Positions 1 through 8,535 are shown, counted from the stretch's first letter. The stretch is 33,382 nt of DNA from Lewinellaceae bacterium (GCA_947476195.1 CANJPT010000049.1:1-33382); one strand, 5' to 3'. Program-made: numbers and translations. The notes: generated by a model not told the origin, from the letters alone.

Positions 1-77
1 ATGGGTTTTGTATTTAAAGCTAAGCCGGATGCTTTTGCTTCTTCTTGCTGTGCGGACAAGGTTATATGAGTTTGTTT

Positions 78-1004
78 TTATTTTCCAAGTTTAAAAGTTG
101 CAGACCCTAATAAGCCCCGGTCGCAGTAGATCCCAACTACATAAGTACCGGCTTTAAGGCGCTCGTCAAACTTATAGCCAAACGTGATCCGCTGTACAGC
201 CGTCAGATTTACTTCCTTGATCTGCTGAGCCGTTATGTTTACAGGACCTGCAGGAGCATTGATAGTGGCTTTACTTGCGATTTTACTAATGATGGGGACC
301 GCATTTTCATCCGTCATAGCCAAATAGAGTTTATGCTCGCCCTGGTAAGACAGTGGCACGTCAGCCAAATCGAAGCTCACGAAAATCTCCCGTGCTTTTT
401 TGGCTCTGCTAGTAAGTTTATCGCCCTTGCGTTCGCATTGTACAGAGAATGAAGTAGCTTTAAATATAGCGGACTGGGTCTTTTTTATCTGAGCTTCCAG
501 CTGTTTGGCCAAGTCCTGTACCTGACCAGTCAGATTGGTATTTGCGCCTTTAAGCTGTGCATTGTCTGAGGTTAACTGAGACACCTGGGTTCTTAGTTGC
601 TCATTTTCGAGGCGTAAGCCAGTAATTATAGTTTCAAGCTCGATGCGGGCTTTTTTCAAGGCATCCACCTGAGCACGGAGTGCACTAAGATCCTTGACAG
701 AAGTCGTCCTGATTTTCTGGATAACAGTTTCCTTTTCCTGCACTTGTTGGGCAGAGGAAGCAACGCGGCCCTGCAGGCTTTCGTATTCAGTACGCAAGTC
801 AGCGTAAGCATTGGTCATGCTATCAAGTGAGTTGGAAATCTGAGTTTTTTCGGCTTCTAACGCCACCCGAACTTGTTCCAGTTTTTCATTTTCGGCGAGG
901 TAGTGCTTAGATTTTTGCCAAAAGAAAAAACCAAGACCAGCAGATAATAGAAGCAAAATGGTTATCACAATACCATAGGTACGGGGATTCTGATTATCAC
1001 TCAT
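78..1004 (-). CDS. membrane-anchored coiled-coil protein, unknown function
   Basis: The 308-residue product has a short polar N-terminus, one hydrophobic segment at about residues 11-29 and then a long heptad-rich region at about 36-178, full of E/Q/K/L/N and predicted to form a coiled coil. The last 120 or so residues look globular and beta-rich. With no cleavable signal visible, the hydrophobic stretch is probably an uncleaved anchor that leaves the coiled coil and C-terminal domain in the periplasm. The start is an ATG and the stop is TAA at 78-80. Comparable TM-plus-coiled-coil proteins are common and unnamed in Bacteroidota; I do not recognise a specific family. It is transcribed alone, in the same direction as the DUF983 gene 241 bp upstream. 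The gene call is firm; the function is unknown. Confidence 0.85.
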   Translation of the reverse strand: MSDNQNPRTYGIVITILLLLSAGLGFFFWQKSKHYLAENEKLEQVRVALEAEKTQISNSLDSMTNAYADLRTEYESLQGRVASSAQQVQEKETVIQKIRTTSVKDLSALRAQVDALKKARIELETIITGLRLENEQLRTQVSQLTSDNAQLKGANTNLTGQVQDLAKQLEAQIKKTQSAIFKATSFSVQCERKGDKLTSRAKKAREIFVSFDLADVPLSYQGEHKLYLAMTDENAVPIISKIASKATINAPAGPVNITAQQIKEVNLTAVQRITFGYKFDERLKAGTYVVGIYCDRGLLGSATFKLGK

Positions 1005-1168
1005 TTTTTAAAGACCGTTTTAGAAGTTGGAAGGATATTAAAATAGATTTTTGCCAAAAAGATATAGCGATGTTTGAACATGTTTTTTAGCAATGTTGCC
1101 GTTACATCGTACTTTAAACAAAAAAAACAGGGTCAAACAATCTACTTTGGGCGAAAGATAGAGAGCTT

Positions 1169-1200
1169 TCGAAACTTTTGATATTTAAATCGAAACTTTT
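1169..1200. repeat. direct repeat TCGAAACTTTT x2, 21-bp period
   Basis: TCGAAACTTTT occurs at 1169-1179 and again at 1190-1200, so the copies lie on the same face of the helix two turns apart. The 241-bp gap between the DUF983 gene end and the coiled-coil gene start holds these copies and otherwise only AT-rich sequence. It lies about 165-195 bp upstream of the coiled-coil gene on the minus strand. A regulator-binding role is inferred from the spacing only. Confidence 0.35.
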
Positions 1201-1245
1201 AATTGCAATTTAACGGCTCAGTATCTTGATTCCACTGTTTAAGGC

Positions 1246-1650
1246 CTACAGCGCCTTTGTATTATACTTTTCAATAGCTTTAGGGTCATATTTAATATGG
1301 AGATTAATCCACATCAAGCGTGAGATTCTAAAAATATAAACAAAATTGACAATGAGAAATGTGCTCAACAAACTAAATGCCACTGTTTGACTACATCCTA
1401 AATACCAATGAAAAAACGCTATAAAGAGGAGGCAAAACCAACCTGTCCAAATGTATGAAATGAACATAGAGCCATAATAGTAGCCTGGTTCGGGGAAATA
1501 ATTCAGGTCGCATTTTGGGCAACGCTTATGCATATCGAAGGACCGGACAAACGACCAACTCCCGGTCTCAAACATTTCACCTTCATGGCAGCGTGGACAT
1601 TTGAGGTGAAAAATGCTGTAACGCTTTGATTCTTTTTTTAAAATTGACAT
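1246..1650 (-). CDS. DUF983 family zinc-ribbon-like membrane protein
   Basis: The 134-residue protein starts MSILKKESKRYSIFHLKCPR and carries two CxxC pairs near the N-terminus (CPRC and CPKC, about residues 18-46), then PEPGYYYGSMF and two hydrophobic segments. This is the layout of DUF983: a small cysteine-rich ribbon facing the cytoplasm followed by a two-helix membrane hairpin. The molecular function of DUF983 is not established. The frame is open upstream to 1722, but the ATG at 1650 puts the conserved region in its usual place. It is divergent from the sigma-factor gene, with 125 bp between the two starts. Confidence 0.85.
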   Translation of the reverse strand: MSILKKESKRYSIFHLKCPRCHEGEMFETGSWSFVRSFDMHKRCPKCDLNYFPEPGYYYGSMFISYIWTGWFCLLFIAFFHWYLGCSQTVAFSLLSTFLIVNFVYIFRISRLMWINLHIKYDPKAIEKYNTKAL

Positions 1651-1707
1651 TTTATAGACTTTTGACTGATAGACTTTACACAAAAACAAGCATTTATGAC
1701 CCAAACA

Positions 1708-1715
1708 CAAATTTA
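1708..1715 (-). promoter_or_regulatory. possible -7 element for the DUF983 gene
   Basis: CAAATTTA on the plus strand reads TAAATTTG on the minus strand, a match to the Bacteroidota -7 consensus TAnnTTTG, 57 bp before the DUF983 ATG. No TTTG is seen at the expected upstream distance, so support is weak. Confidence 0.25.
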
Positions 1716-1775
1716 ACCACAAAGGTGACTACTCTATGCGAGAGTATACTCAACTTTGCCTTTGAAAATGAAATA

Positions 1776-2306
1776 ATGGCCACCGAGGAACTACTTCTAC
1801 GTCTGCGAGATCAGGACCGCTCTGCGCAAAAATGGCTTTATGAACGGTATTCACCGCTCATGTTTAGCGTATGTAAGCGTTATTTGCGTTCGCGCGAGGA
1901 TGCTGAGGAGGCCTTGGTGAGTGGTTTTTTTAAAGTGTTTTCGCAGGTTGAAAGTTATTCCGGTACTGGAAGTTTTGAAGGATGGGTAAGAAGGATCATG
2001 ATAAATGAGTGCCTGATGACCTTGCGAAAAAACCAGCCGCTGATTTTTCCGGGTGATGAAGCAAATATTCCGGATCAAACGGATGGCTTCAATATCGAAT
2101 CGGATATTTCGGTCCGTGAAATCATTGAGCTATTGGATCAATTACCCTCGGGTTATCGGACTGTTTTTAATCTCTACGTGCTGGAAGGGTTTAAACATAT
2201 TGAAATTGCTGAAACGCTTGGAATTAGCATTAATACCAGCAAAAGCCAGCTTATTTTAGCTAAGGGGAAGCTTCGTAATCTGATGAAAACCAAAGGGTAT
2301 TTTTAA
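1776..2306 (+). CDS. ECF-type RNA polymerase sigma factor
   Basis: The 176-residue product has the two-domain ECF layout. Region 2 spans about residues 15-85 (KWLYERYSPLMFSVCKRYL, then the DAEEAL helix and a GSFEGWVRRI stretch). Region 4 spans about 120-170 (LPSGYRTVFNLYVLEGF, then an EIAETLGIS-type helix-turn-helix and a basic C-terminus). It would redirect RNA polymerase to a specific promoter set. The frame is open from 1626, but the family start fits the ATG at 1776 (MATEELLLRLRDQD); the upstream residues resemble no sigma factor. The next gene, 62 bp downstream, encodes a 70-residue single-pass membrane protein that could be its regulator. The target regulon cannot be read from this window. 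Confidence 0.93.
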   Translation: MATEELLLRLRDQDRSAQKWLYERYSPLMFSVCKRYLRSREDAEEALVSGFFKVFSQVESYSGTGSFEGWVRRIMINECLMTLRKNQPLIFPGDEANIPDQTDGFNIESDISVREIIELLDQLPSGYRTVFNLYVLEGFKHIEIAETLGISINTSKSQLILAKGKLRNLMKTKGYF

Positions 2307-2368
2307 CGATTATCTACGAGCAGTGGCTATTAAAGCCATTTTTCGTTCATCGTTCATCGTTGTAAACC

Positions 2369-2581
2369 ATGCCAGATCTATTTGACTTTTTTAAAGAAAA
2401 TGAGAAAAACCTTCAGGAGCAGCCTTCTGAACAGGTATGGCAAAGACTGGAGAAAAAGCTCGAGCGTACGCGTCGTCCAAAACGGCGTGGTATTCAATTT
2501 TTACAACTCTGGGTGGTGGCACTTCTGCTGCTGATCTTAATATTGGCTGCCGTAATGGTTTGGCATTATACCCGGCGGTAA
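2369..2581 (+). CDS. small single-pass membrane protein, possible anti-sigma partner
   Basis: The 70-residue protein has a charged N-terminal part (residues 1-43, with a KKLERTRRPKRR basic patch) and a strongly hydrophobic helix at about 44-66, ending HYTRR. The charges suggest the N-terminus stays in the cytoplasm. It follows the ECF sigma gene by 62 bp on the same strand, the usual place for a membrane-bound anti-sigma factor. It is much shorter than typical anti-sigma factors and has no zinc-binding HxxxCxxC motif, so the role is inferred from context only. It could also be an unrelated small membrane protein. Confidence 0.65.
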   Translation: MPDLFDFFKENEKNLQEQPSEQVWQRLEKKLERTRRPKRRGIQFLQLWVVALLLLILILAAVMVWHYTRR

Positions 2582-2644
2582 TTCCTTCCAAATTTGTTTC
2601 CTGTGCCGGTTGGCTATATTATCACTAATTTAATACGGTAAGCG

Positions 2645-2652
2645 TAGCTTTG
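2645..2652 (+). promoter_or_regulatory. possible -7 element for the aminotransferase gene
   Basis: TAGCTTTG matches the Bacteroidota TAnnTTTG element and lies 20 nt before the aminotransferase ATG at 2673. No convincing TTTG lies 17-23 nt upstream. Confidence 0.35.
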
Positions 2653-2672
2653 CTTCTTAGTTCTTAAATGAT

Positions 2673-3878
2673 ATGACCTCTACTCACACAATACTTTCTG
2701 AACGCGTCCAGAACCTTTCTGAATCTGAAACCCTGAAAATGGCCCGTATGGGTCGAGAGCTTCGCGCTCTTGGACATGATGTTATCAGCCTGAGTCTTGG
2801 AGAGCCCGATTTTGATACGCCCGATCACATAAAAGAAGCTGCTTACCAAGCACTCAAAGACGGCTATACTAAATACACTCCGGTGTCAGGTTTGCCAGAA
2901 CTGACCAAGGCTATCAGTGAAAAATTCAAGCGTGACAATAATCTGGACTACCGACCTGACCAAATTGTGGTAAGCAACGGAGCCAAACAGACGATCTATA
3001 ATCTCTGTCAATCGCTGCTCAATCCTGGCGATGAGGCAATCCTGTTCTCTCCATATTGGGTATCGTATGTAGAAATTGTAAAACTTTCTGAAGGTGTACC
3101 GGTCTGCGTATATGCTGGTGTCGAACACGACTTCAAACCAACGCCTCAGCAACTGGCTGAGGCCATCACGCCGCGTACCAAGTTCGTGCTCTTTTCTTCG
3201 CCCTGCAATCCCACTGGAAGTGTTTTTACGCGCGAAGAATTGGAGGCGTATGCCAGGATCCTTGAACCACACAAGCATGTTGTGATTATCAGTGATGAGA
3301 TTTATGAATATATCAATTTTACCCATGAGCATGTGAGTATTGGCTCTTTTCATCAGGTGAAAGACCGTACAGTCACCGTAAATGGTTTTGCCAAAGGTTT
3401 TGCCATGACTGGCTGGCGTCTGGGTTATATGGGCGCGCCGAAATACATTGCCGATGCTTGTTCCAAGATTCAGGGACAGGTGACCAGTGGCGCTGCATCA
3501 TTTACCCAAAAGGCAGGTGCTGTGGCCTTGATGGCCGATCTTAGCCCTACTGAGGCCATGCGGGAGGCCTTCCGTGAACGGCGTGACATCATCCTTTCGA
3601 TGATCGAGGAAATCCCTGGTATTCGCGCGAACCACCCGGATGGAGCCTTTTACATTTTCCCGGATGTGAGCAGCTATTTTGGGAAAACTGATGGCCATAC
3701 TGTGATCAAAGATGCGGATGATTTTTGCGATTACGTGATGAACAGTGCTTATGTTGGCCTGGTATCCGGCGCAGCGTTTGGCGATCCTAATTGTTTCAGG
3801 TTAAGTTATGCTGCTTCAGAGGAGCAATTACGCGAGGCTATCCGGCGGATGAAGGATGTGTTAGGGCGGTTGAAATAG
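2673..3878 (+). CDS. class I PLP-dependent aminotransferase, aspartate type
   Basis: The 401-residue protein is full length for fold-type I aminotransferases. It would transfer an amino group between an amino acid (aspartate most likely) and a 2-oxo acid such as 2-oxoglutarate in the cytoplasm. Landmarks: SLGEPDFDTPDHI near residue 41, YTPVSGLPELTKAI near 68, SPYWVSY at 126-132, SPCNPTG at 176-182 (Asn179), SDEIYE at 207-212 (Asp208, Tyr211), the PLP lysine Lys241 in FAKGFAMTGWRLGY, and the substrate-binding Arg in the C-terminal FRLSYA. SPYWVSY and MTGWRLGY are typical of the I-gamma aspartate aminotransferase subgroup. The class is certain; substrate preference (aspartate, or aspartate/prephenate) cannot be settled from motifs. 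It looks monocistronic. Confidence 0.95.
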   Translation: MTSTHTILSERVQNLSESETLKMARMGRELRALGHDVISLSLGEPDFDTPDHIKEAAYQALKDGYTKYTPVSGLPELTKAISEKFKRDNNLDYRPDQIVVSNGAKQTIYNLCQSLLNPGDEAILFSPYWVSYVEIVKLSEGVPVCVYAGVEHDFKPTPQQLAEAITPRTKFVLFSSPCNPTGSVFTREELEAYARILEPHKHVVIISDEIYEYINFTHEHVSIGSFHQVKDRTVTVNGFAKGFAMTGWRLGYMGAPKYIADACSKIQGQVTSGAASFTQKAGAVALMADLSPTEAMREAFRERRDIILSMIEEIPGIRANHPDGAFYIFPDVSSYFGKTDGHTVIKDADDFCDYVMNSAYVGLVSGAAFGDPNCFRLSYAASEEQLREAIRRMKDVLGRLK

Positions 3879-3940
3879 GAAATAAAGCCTACCTTGAAGC
3901 AATTCTGGTTTTATGCCAGGACAAGCTACTATGATTCCTA

Positions 3941-4534
3941 TTGGAAACCATCTTTAATTGCCTGATTGACAGTTTTATAGCGGACAAAGTGGGCCTTGCC
4001 GAGCATTTTCTGAATGTGCCGCTGGCGGCTCAGCTCAAAGGAAATTTAAATACTCTTTTTGACAGCAATCAATTGCGCGAAGCAGGGATAGGGAATGATT
4101 CAGTCCTCACGCAGGATAAACTGATCCGCAGCGATAAGATCTATTGGCTGGATCCCAAGCACAATGACCTACATGAAAATAACTTTTTCCTGCTTATGGA
4201 TCTTTTTGTGCGACACTTAAACAGTACCTGTTATACGGGTATTACGGGTTATGAATTCCATTACGCACTGTATGAAACGGGTAGTTTTTACAAGAAACAC
4301 CTGGATCAGTTTCGAAGTAATAAAAGCAGGGCTTTTTCCATGATCATGTACCTAAATGCTGATTGGCAGCAGGAAGATGGAGGAGAATTGCGCATCTTTA
4401 ATGAAGGCAATACTCAAACAATTGCGCCCCTGAATGGCACTTGCGTTTTTTTTAAAAGTAGTGAATTGGAGCACGAGGTACTCGTTACCAATGTGCCTCG
4501 CATGAGCATAACAGGCTGGTTGAAAACCGATTGA
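3941..4534 (+). CDS. 2OG-Fe(II) oxygenase, prolyl 4-hydroxylase-like
   Basis: The 197-residue protein is a double-stranded beta-helix dioxygenase that uses iron, O2 and 2-oxoglutarate to hydroxylate a substrate. The iron ligands are visible: His120 and Asp122 in KKHLDQF and His178 in ELEHEV, with Arg187 (PRMSITGW) placed to bind 2-oxoglutarate. YEFHYALYETGSFYKKHLDQ and MIMYLNADWQQEDGGEL are signatures of the P4Hc/SM-20 group. Bacterial members may modify proteins such as elongation factors, but the substrate here is unknown. The frame opens just after a TGA at 3932 and the only early start is TTG at 3941; the ATG at 3931 is out of frame. It ends 9 bp from the convergent helicase gene. Confidence 0.9.
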   Translation: METIFNCLIDSFIADKVGLAEHFLNVPLAAQLKGNLNTLFDSNQLREAGIGNDSVLTQDKLIRSDKIYWLDPKHNDLHENNFFLLMDLFVRHLNSTCYTGITGYEFHYALYETGSFYKKHLDQFRSNKSRAFSMIMYLNADWQQEDGGELRIFNEGNTQTIAPLNGTCVFFKSSELEHEVLVTNVPRMSITGWLKTD

Positions 4535-4543
4535 TGGAACGAC

Positions 4544-6718
4544 TTAAAGAAAAAACTCCCAAGCCGTACGATATGCCCCATGTTCGGAGCAATAATCCAG
4601 AAACTCCTGATAAAACTTGTTGTGCCCGATTGTTTCTGAATCTCCGATAACGACTAAAACCATCCGAGCTCTGGTCATGGCCACATTCATCCTACGGTAA
4701 TCCTGTAAAAAACCGATTTCATGTTTGTTGTTGGAACGAACCAGGCTGATGTAGATCACATCACGCTCCTGACCTTGAAAACCATCGATGGTGCTGATTG
4801 TAATTGTTCCTGAAGACATTAAAGCTGCAAGTACCGAATCTTCCCGGAATATTTCTTCCAGTTTATTTACCTGCTCCCGGTAAGGCGAAAGCACGCCAAT
4901 ACTCGGAAGGGTGGGGGATAGGTCTACATTTTGAAGTTCTCCAGATGCTGCCGTATCACTGTATCGCCGCAATAACGGGAGTAAATGTGCCCGTACCAGC
5001 ATAGCTTCTTCCGCATTGAACTTGCTCAGATTTCGGTGCAAAGCACCAGGGTTTTCTTGTACGCGTTCTTCGAATCCACAGCCTGCGGTATCAATAAAGG
5101 TAACACTGGCTTCCGCTGGGTTGATATCTGGGGTTGACAATTGGTGACCAGCTACGCTATCATCTGCTACCAGTTCGCCTGCGTAGAAATAATGATTGGG
5201 AAATCCCATGATTATCCGATGCATCCGGTATTGCACGGTGAGCAGGTTGACATAGTCTGGAAGGGTTTTCAGGCAGCGTTCGATTAGGGTGGTGGAAAGC
5301 CCTTGACGAGCGGCATCAGCGTTTTTAACGGTTGGTGGAAGCTGGAACGGATCGCCGGCTAGTACAACCCGGTTACATTTGGCAATGGCTATCCAGCAGG
5401 CGGGCTCCAATGCCTGTGCTGCCTCGTCGATCACACAGGTACGAAACCGACGCTTTTCTAAAAGGGGGTGTGCAGCACCTACTAAGGTACAGGTAATGGC
5501 CTGCGCACTACTAAGGATCTCATCAACAATGCGATCTTCCAGCGTTCTGGCCCAGGCATCGAGCTCCCGTGCCTGTTGTTTTAGGTGCGTGCGCTCCCGG
5601 CGATCCTCCGCGTCAAAGTTGCGTTTGAAACGCCCGGCTTGGCGGCGGAAATCTGCTGCTGCAATCTTCACCTTTTTGATGTTTTTAGCCTCTGGATGCG
5701 CTGCCAGAAGGGCGTCTACGGTATGTTGTAGTACGCTTTCATCTACGCGGCTTACATTGCCAACACGTACCACTTGCAGGCCCTGACTGGCTAAGCGTTC
5801 GGTGAGCAGATCAGCCGCCGTATTGCTGGGTGCCGTAACAAGTACGGTTTGCTCGGTTTGTGCCAGCGCTTTGATTGCAGCAACCAGGGTGGTGGTTTTT
5901 CCGGTTCCAGGCGGCCCATGGATAATGGCGACATCGGGATTGTAAAGGATGGCTTCGACGGCCATTTGCTGAGATGGATTTAAGCCACGAAGGGCCCTTC
6001 CCGCTGTATCCAAGCCTGAATCGTCCGTTGATAGATCTAAGCCTTTCTTAACTTTAAAGTCCGGTTCATAAACCCCGACAGGAGCACTGCGTCTAATAGT
6101 GGATGGAGTGAATACTTTGGATGGAGTTGTTTTCCACTCGCCGGAGGAGTTTTGGCGGCTTGTCATAATATCCCGCAATTCAGCCAGTCGGTCTCCTTTC
6201 GCAGTGATTACTTTTTCCAGTGCGCGGTTCATCTCGTGGTAGCTGCGATCATCGAAGAGCATATCTACTCCGAGTTGTCCGGCGTTGATCCAATCGGGCA
6301 CATCCCGCGCATTAAGGGTTATTTTCATTCGATTGCGCTCCACAAAGTTGATCACACCTTGTTTTTCCGGCTCATCTGTATCGGGAGCAAGGCTGAACAG
6401 ACTTACCGGCTGTCCTGCACGGAGTTGATGTGGCGCATTCAAACGCGTCGAGCGCTCTACCATGATAAATGCTTTTTCACTGAGTGCAAATCCCGTATTC
6501 ACCACTTGCAGCGGATACCAGGTATACCCGTGTTCTACGCGGTCGGAGAGTGGTTTGCTCCGGACCAGTTCGAGGAAAGCACGATGATCTGCTTCTTTTT
6601 CCTGCCGAAGCAGTTGACGTAAGTTTTGAAAATGTGGGTGTTGCTGCTCAGATGTCATGTTGGCCGGCGAAGGTACGACGGTTAAACGCTTGTTCGGGAA
6701 TTGGGTTTTGGCCTGCAT
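4544..6718 (-). CDS. SF1B helicase, Upf1/SMUBP2-like (AAA_11/AAA_12)
   Basis: The 724-residue protein carries the full superfamily 1 helicase set: Q-motif-like LNPSQQMAVEAIL (246-257), Walker A GPPGTGKT (268-275), DEAA (431-434), GDPFQLPP (455-462), QYRMH (496-500), STIDGFQGQERDV (642-654) and RRMNVAMTRAR (675-685). The N-terminal 240 residues resemble the beta-barrel/stalk region of IGHMBP2-like proteins. Relatives unwind DNA or RNA 5'-3'; the bacterial substrate is not established. Residues 276-400 hold a basic, helical insertion. Two ATG starts are possible, 6718 and 6658 (MTSEQQHPHF); the second matches the usual family N-terminus better, but nothing excludes the first. Confidence 0.93.
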   Translation of the reverse strand: MQAKTQFPNKRLTVVPSPANMTSEQQHPHFQNLRQLLRQEKEADHRAFLELVRSKPLSDRVEHGYTWYPLQVVNTGFALSEKAFIMVERSTRLNAPHQLRAGQPVSLFSLAPDTDEPEKQGVINFVERNRMKITLNARDVPDWINAGQLGVDMLFDDRSYHEMNRALEKVITAKGDRLAELRDIMTSRQNSSGEWKTTPSKVFTPSTIRRSAPVGVYEPDFKVKKGLDLSTDDSGLDTAGRALRGLNPSQQMAVEAILYNPDVAIIHGPPGTGKTTTLVAAIKALAQTEQTVLVTAPSNTAADLLTERLASQGLQVVRVGNVSRVDESVLQHTVDALLAAHPEAKNIKKVKIAAADFRRQAGRFKRNFDAEDRRERTHLKQQARELDAWARTLEDRIVDEILSSAQAITCTLVGAAHPLLEKRRFRTCVIDEAAQALEPACWIAIAKCNRVVLAGDPFQLPPTVKNADAARQGLSTTLIERCLKTLPDYVNLLTVQYRMHRIIMGFPNHYFYAGELVADDSVAGHQLSTPDINPAEASVTFIDTAGCGFEERVQENPGALHRNLSKFNAEEAMLVRAHLLPLLRRYSDTAASGELQNVDLSPTLPSIGVLSPYREQVNKLEEIFREDSVLAALMSSGTITISTIDGFQGQERDVIYISLVRSNNKHEIGFLQDYRRMNVAMTRARMVLVVIGDSETIGHNKFYQEFLDYCSEHGAYRTAWEFFL

Positions 6719-6877
6719 TCGACTAATTTGATTTCATCCAGCCTTATCCCTCTACCAGCGGAACGCAGAATCGCCTGCAAATTTTGCCTTTAAACATTTT
6801 GAGGGTCCCAAAGCATGGTGATGCATAAATTTGAGTACAATATGGGGTCGGAGCGCCCGGCTGCCGACATCTGCCTC

Positions 6878-6891
6878 GCTGAAATTTCAGC
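6878..6891. repeat. 14-bp perfect palindrome after the receiver-AraC gene
   Basis: GCTGAAATTTCAGC is its own reverse complement. It begins 12 nt past the stop of the receiver-AraC gene and about 160 nt upstream of the helicase start. There is no T-run on either side, so it is not a classic intrinsic terminator. The 184-bp gap also holds an imperfect GC-rich hairpin at 6847-6868. Confidence 0.3.
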
Positions 6892-6902
6892 TAATCATCC
6901 TA

Positions 6903-8459
6903 TTATAACCGACCCGTCGGCAAAGAATATAACAACAAAGTATTTTCCCCAAAATATTCCTTAAATGCCAGTCCAAATGAACCAGGGCTACTAAAGCCCA
7001 CCAATTCAGCAATAACCTGTGGCGTTCCGGCCCGTTTTTCGAGCAATACTTTAGCTTTTTCAAGGCGCATTTCGCGGATGAGTTGCACGGGCTCTTTGCC
7101 GGTGAGCACTTTTAACTTCTTGACATAGTGTGCTTTAGTGAGTTGCAGATTGCGCGCAATGTTGTCGGCCATGAAGTCGGGATTAGCGAGATTTTGTTCG
7201 ATCATTTGCACCGTCTGGAGCAGGAATGGATCTTCCAGCATCACCCTGTTTTCAGAAAAATACAATTGCAAAAAGCGGCTGAACTGCTCATGTTTCAGCT
7301 TCCGGGTATCTAAAAGTCGTTGCACGGTAGCATCGAACTCATCGTCAATGACCGGGCGGGTAAACCAGGCATCTGCGCCGGCACGAAGAGCGTCAAGTTT
7401 GCCTTCGTTGCCGAATTTGTTGGTAAGCAGAACGACCGGAATGTGGTTGGTTCGTTCGCTGAGTTTGATCTGTCGGGCGATCTCAATCCCGGCGTTGCCA
7501 TTGATTAATACATCGCAAACGATGAGATCGGGCAACATCTCAGAAGCCATTTGCAGGGCTTCCGGAGTAGAATTAGCCGTCTCGATTTGAAAACGGTCCG
7601 AAAGCAGGGATTTCAAATATAGCACGACCTGACGGTTGGGCTCAATGAGCAGACAGATTTGTTCAGGTTTATTCCCTTGATATACAGTATATTGGTCTGA
7701 ATAAGCCGATGGACTTGCCTTAAGGTTCTGGGAGGATTCTACGCCTGCAACGATTGCAGTTTCATTGGCTTCATGCTGGAAGTTTGCATGCATCAAGCTC
7801 CATTCCCGTTCTTTCTTTTCCAGCTTTTTACGCCAGCGACCATCACTTCGGGTATTCCAGAAAATTAAGGTTAGTATAAATATCCCTCCCAGAATGCCAT
7901 AAAGCCAGACTTTATCCCGCTCAAGCTTAATAAACGTGTTCTGTTCTGTCAATTCGCGCTGTCGCAAGGCGGCCAGGGAGTCAAATTGGTGTTGCATGCT
8001 GCGGGTCTCCAGGCGCCGTTCACGTATCGTGATAGAGTCTTGGGCAACGGCCAAAAGTTGTTGACAGATAAGAGCTTGATTCGGAAGCTGCCATTTGCCA
8101 CATTCCTGAACAATTGTTTTGAGTAGGGCTGCTTTTGTTGTAAAATTTGGATCCTGTCGTGCGTCCAATTCTGCATCAATAAGTAAACGGGCGGCACTAC
8201 GATCATCTTGATTGGCCTTATAAATGCCTGACATGAGGCTCAATGCTTTGGAGCTAATCGGGAGATTTTGTCGTTTTAAAAAATCCCGAAAGAACTCAAC
8301 TTCAACCTGGGCTTGTTCATAATTGCTTGATTGCGAAAGTTGTACGAGTAAAGAAAGTCTATTACCTAAGGTGTCAAGCACGGCAGAGGGCTGGCCAAAA
8401 AGAGATTCGGCAACACAGGTTAATAAGATAAAAAGGACAATCCGGAGTTTATGGAGCAT
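6903..8459 (-). CDS. membrane-bound receiver-AraC regulator without a kinase domain
   Basis: The 518-residue protein has a signal peptide (about residues 1-22, MLHKLRIVLFILLT), a helical TPR-like periplasmic part (25-180), one TM helix (184-202), a linker, a response-regulator receiver domain (267-385) and an AraC-type double helix-turn-helix (421-508, ending GFSSPGSF...FKEYFG). It resembles Bacteroidota hybrid two-component sensors but lacks the histidine kinase. In the receiver, Asp316 (DLIVCDVL) is the phospho-acceptor position and Thr346 is present. The acidic pair is reduced to Glu273-Pro274 (LIEPN) and the conserved Lys is Arg368 (FTRP). The reading frame continues upstream to a TTG at 8486; the ATG at 8459 gives a cleaner signal peptide. 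Divergent from the LtaS-like gene. Its targets are unknown. Confidence 0.88.
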   Translation of the reverse strand: MLHKLRIVLFILLTCVAESLFGQPSAVLDTLGNRLSLLVQLSQSSNYEQAQVEVEFFRDFLKRQNLPISSKALSLMSGIYKANQDDRSAARLLIDAELDARQDPNFTTKAALLKTIVQECGKWQLPNQALICQQLLAVAQDSITIRERRLETRSMQHQFDSLAALRQRELTEQNTFIKLERDKVWLYGILGGIFILTLIFWNTRSDGRWRKKLEKKEREWSLMHANFQHEANETAIVAGVESSQNLKASPSAYSDQYTVYQGNKPEQICLLIEPNRQVVLYLKSLLSDRFQIETANSTPEALQMASEMLPDLIVCDVLINGNAGIEIARQIKLSERTNHIPVVLLTNKFGNEGKLDALRAGADAWFTRPVIDDEFDATVQRLLDTRKLKHEQFSRFLQLYFSENRVMLEDPFLLQTVQMIEQNLANPDFMADNIARNLQLTKAHYVKKLKVLTGKEPVQLIREMRLEKAKVLLEKRAGTPQVIAELVGFSSPGSFGLAFKEYFGENTLLLYSLPTGRL

Positions 8460-8535
8460 GGGTATCGAAAAGAAACGAGTCCGCAAAAAAAGGTATTTTT
8501 TGGGAAATAATTGTAAATCAAAAGTTGATAATGGT

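Noticed and set aside
1-69. Short plus-strand frame starting at base 1 with ATG and stopping at 67-69
   Set aside because: Only 22 codons, no recognisable product, and the window edge cuts off any context.
2344-2361. Tandem CGTTCAT repeat before the small membrane protein gene
   Set aside because: Only about two and a half 7-mer copies; could be chance, with no sign of a function.
6847-6868. GC-rich hairpin GTCGG...CCGAC as a terminator
   Set aside because: The stem is bulged and no T-run follows on either strand.
6912-6960. Possible frameshift at the end of the receiver-AraC gene (tail ENTLLLYSLPTGRL is unlike the usual family ending)
   Set aside because: The other two frames do not give a better family match, so the odd tail is kept as real.
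8460-8486. TTG start for the receiver-AraC gene
   Set aside because: The ATG at 8459 gives a normal signal peptide. The same reasoning dropped TTG or GTG starts at 14917, 16610, 23282, 25403 and 26445.
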